From Planococcus sp. MSAK28401 (GTDB taxonomy: Bacteria > Bacillota > Bacilli > Bacillales_A > Planococcaceae), in contig NZ_JAAMTH010000009.1 of assembly GCF_018283455.1 (NCBI RefSeq), forward strand, positions 1-64,000: a stretch of 64,000 bases of DNA, written 5' to 3'. Both the position numbers and the translations under genes were made by a program. The notes under the pieces are model-generated. The model was not told where the DNA came from and made no database searches. It saw nothing but the letters and a program-made list of their open reading frames with translations. Positions 61,961 to 64,000 of this stretch are shown in pieces; position 1 is the stretch's first letter, and every line of letters starts with the position of its first letter.

Positions 61961-62302
61961 CTATTTGAGAACACCATTTCCTTTAACTCTATTTTTATCG
62001 TCTAATCTTTTTCTCGCCTGTTCATATAGGTCTGCTAGCCTTTCACGATCTTTGACTCGTGAAAAATGTACCTTTACGCTCTTAGCCACGTCTTCTGCTC
62101 GCTCATCGTTCACATTGTACTTGAGCTTTACCAAACGGACTAAATTAGCTCTGGAAGGTGGTTTTGAAAGACCGGAAGAGACTAAGTCGTTTACCAATGC
62201 TGAAGTTAGAACCGCTGTAACTTTTCGATATTCTGTTCCACGTTTTAACATATCCCGCTTTTCTTCGTTAGCTACTTGTCTAACATCCATTAATTTCGAC
62301 AT
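61961..62302 (-). CDS. 113-aa unknown helical protein
   Basis: MSKLMDVRQVANEEKRDMLK start, then KVTAVLTSALVNDLVSSGLSKPPSRANLVRLVKLKYNVNDERAEDVAKSVKVHFSRVKDRERLADLYEQARKRLDDKNR. Highly charged and helical, likely nucleic-acid binding or a coiled coil. ATG 62302 is best spaced from GGAGAGA. No family recognised. Confidence 0.55.
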   Translation of the reverse strand: MSKLMDVRQVANEEKRDMLKRGTEYRKVTAVLTSALVNDLVSSGLSKPPSRANLVRLVKLKYNVNDERAEDVAKSVKVHFSRVKDRERLADLYEQARKRLDDKNRVKGNGVLK

Positions 62303-62325
62303 ACACATTCTCTCCTTTCAAAACC

Positions 62326-62883
62326 TTATTCTCTTTTCCAATCAATTCCTCTTGATGCCAGTATATCATCCCACTCATGAAAGTTGAATTCTGAAGTATT
62401 AAAGAAGAAGCTTTCTCCTTCTTCCACAAATTGAGATAACAGGGCAAGGTCACACTTTTCCATAATCGGTTTTGTTTTCAAATCCTCCAAATCTTTCTCC
62501 CGTTTAGAAATAAGTTTGGATAAAGCTAACATTTCTATGGAAGGAAGAAAAATTCTTAAGTTAGTAAAAGCAACTCCATCCATTTCATGATAACGAGTCC
62601 CATGTTGAAGATAAACTTCTTGGTCTGGCCATTCAGGAAATACACTTAGCAGCTGAAATACTCCCGACGTCTTGTCTAAGATTGTCTTTAGTTTTTCACG
62701 GCTATTTAACTTTTCTACACGGAAATCTATATCTCTTGTTCCACGAAACTCAGCATCTCCCAAGTGAAATAATAGAGCAGCACCGCCGAAAATAGCTATT
62801 TCTAATTCCACCTCTTCTGATTCGCAGACTGCATCGAGAACTGCAAGTTCCATTATTACGTCTTCGTAATTCATTTCAACCAT
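62326..62883 (-). CDS. DUF6036/nucleotidyltransferase-like protein
   Basis: 185 aa. EIAIFGGAALLFHLGDAEFRGTRDIDFRVEK is the GG...TxDID motif of AbiEii/MNT-type nucleotidyltransferases, with a helical second half (LPSIEMLALSKLISKREKDLEDL). Members act as toxins or are orphan. No antitoxin candidate is evident. ATG 62883 has GGAGGCAAGC upstream. Confidence 0.72.
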   Translation of the reverse strand: MVEMNYEDVIMELAVLDAVCESEEVELEIAIFGGAALLFHLGDAEFRGTRDIDFRVEKLNSREKLKTILDKTSGVFQLLSVFPEWPDQEVYLQHGTRYHEMDGVAFTNLRIFLPSIEMLALSKLISKREKDLEDLKTKPIMEKCDLALLSQFVEEGESFFFNTSEFNFHEWDDILASRGIDWKRE

Positions 62884-62987
62884 ATGCTTGCCTCCAATTC
62901 CTTGAATTATTAACATTTCTCGTACTTTAAAAAAGCTATTAACGAGTATTCTAATGGTTATTATACTCGTCAATAGCGTACTAAGTT
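62884..62987. other. Promoter region for the nucleotidyltransferase-like gene
   Basis: Short gap after the methyltransferase-like gene; no hairpin or gene seen. Confidence 0.3.
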
Positions 62988-64000
62988 CTATACTAGCTTT
63001 TTCACGATACCTTGCGGAGTGATTATTTTAACCGAAACCTCACGCTTGGTTCTCGACTTAACAATATTCGTATGCTCGGTCGATTCTTCGGTAATCACCT
63101 TAGAAACCTTTTCCATGCCTTGTACGGCGTGGAGATCGTCGCCGGTACCAATTAATCCATTGACCGCTCCGGACGCAAGCAACAGGGCCATCTGTCCTTG
63201 AGCGATATTAATAATTGGTTCACCGCCAATGCTTAGTTTCTTAGGCTTGGTTCTCTCCTGGAAAGCAGCAAACCCTTTATTGCCTTTGATCATTGAAATG
63301 AATTCACTTTTCTTTTCAATTCTCGAATAAAAGGTGGCCACTACCGGCTTAGTAGTTGGCACTTGCAGCGGTTCGATCGTTGCGGCAAGTTGTTCAACTG
63401 TCATCACTTGGTCCATAACAAAGTCCTCGCTCGAGCAAGCGGTAAGATGTTCGAACATCTCTTTGTTGATGGCCTTTCGTGTTTCTTTCTTTTTGCGACC
63501 AATGAAGATACATTGACGAAAATCCGGATAATCTTCGTCCGTAAATCTCGTCAAATGAGATTCTTCAAAGTTAGATGATAGAAACCTAGCGATTTTTTTA
63601 TCACTGAAACGATACGATGGAATGATGTACATTACAACGCCGCCTGGTGCTAAATAGCGCGTTCCTCGAACCAGTTCCGTGTATTCTTTCCGCTCCGACT
63701 GTTCATCGCCATAGCCGACCATTGTGTGATCATATGGAGGGTTTAGAAAGACGAAACCAAAAGCATCATTGGATATGACCATTGATTCGATTGGTGCTTC
63801 TACCGTTACGTCTAAATGCTCTTCAGCGATTTGGGCTCTCCGTTTATCTAATTCCACCCCATACGTCTTTACAGTAAACTCTCTCTCTGTGCGATCTTCT
63901 GCTAGTTGCTGAAGAATCTTTCCTTCACCACAAGTCGGATCTAAAACGGCTGTATCAGCGGTAAAACTCAATAGCTGCCGCAGGTATTCCCCTTGTCGTG
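62988..64000 (-). CDS. DUF6094-like SAM-dependent methyltransferase, N-terminus outside window
   Basis: At least 337 aa visible, open to the window end. RQGEYLRQLLSFTADTAVLDPTCGEGKILQQLAED is the SAM motif, and VFLNPPYDHTMVGYGDE the NPPY catalytic motif of N6-adenine or N4-cytosine methyltransferases. The DUF6094-like order and context with helicase, ArdC and Dcm-type enzyme suggest plasmid DNA modification. The start lies beyond base 64000. Confidence 0.82.
   Translation of the reverse strand, partial: RQGEYLRQLLSFTADTAVLDPTCGEGKILQQLAEDRTEREFTVKTYGVELDKRRAQIAEEHLDVTVEAPIESMVISNDAFGFVFLNPPYDHTMVGYGDEQSERKEYTELVRGTRYLAPGGVVMYIIPSYRFSDKKIARFLSSNFEESHLTRFTDEDYPDFRQCIFIGRKKKETRKAINKEMFEHLTACSSEDFVMDQVMTVEQLAATIEPLQVPTTKPVVATFYSRIEKKSEFISMIKGNKGFAAFQERTKPKKLSIGGEPIINIAQGQMALLLASGAVNGLIGTGDDLHAVQGMEKVSKVITEESTEHTNIVKSRTKREVSVKIITPQGIVKKLV

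Overview
The window looks like part of a large plasmid, or a plasmid-like accessory replicon, from a low-to-medium-GC Bacillota, most plausibly Planococcaceae or Bacillaceae. Evidence: strong GGAGG ribosome binding sites, Hsp33/YeiH/PatB/CysL-type proteins of Bacillus style, many small membrane proteins, and no rRNA, tRNA or housekeeping core genes. The host assignment is inference. The plasmid assignment rests on an ArdC-like antirestriction protein, a tyrosine recombinase, orphan DNA methyltransferases, many mobile elements and long runs of unknown genes.

Region 1 (1-26.3 kb) is a mosaic of small cargo modules separated by site-specific recombination sequences. Ten sites match the XerC/XerD (CodV/RipX) dif layout: 11-bp halves close to ACTTCYGATAA and ATATGTAAACT around a 6-7 bp spacer, all in one orientation and usually just after a terminator. 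They separate these modules: hslO + MerR regulator; LysR-yeiH-EamA-patB (sulfur); pepD; XRE + membrane protein; ECF sigma/anti-sigma; VanZ-like + small membrane protein + lipoprotein; an anchored exported protein; a 35-aa membrane peptide; and a longer block with a secreted protein, an IS256 relic, a MerR-like DNA-binding protein, an AraC regulator and a BtrH-like enzyme. Overlaid are seven copies of a 27-28 bp resolvase subsite-I-like sequence (one inside a complete three-subsite res next to a serine resolvase gene at 26.3 kb) and four copies of a 32-bp palindrome that fence off three single-gene cassettes at 13.9-15.6 kb.

Region 2 (27-41 kb) is an IS21-family element followed by a defence island read from the minus strand: a three-gene Lamassu-type system (Cap4-like nuclease, small subunit, Rad50-like ATPase with zinc hook) and a complete type I restriction-modification locus hsdM-hsdS-hsdR.

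Region 3 (41-64 kb) is plasmid backbone, nearly all on the minus strand. It has a regulatory operon (DUF6075-like protein, a second MerR-like/ribbon-helix-helix protein, zinc ribbon, AbrB), a plus-strand tyrosine recombinase with a membrane protein, then a long series of small or unknown genes including a secreted nuclease, DUF2325, a LuxR-like regulator, a 1114-aa helicase, an ArdC-like zincin, a 5-cytosine methyltransferase, an XF1762-like protein and a DUF6094-like methyltransferase cut by the window end. Several of these units have a strong terminator hairpin directly before the first ribosome binding site; two leaders (57.6 and 61.8 kb) share a conserved RNA core, and a third (58.1 kb) shares its layout. 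This suggests coordinated attenuation or antitermination.
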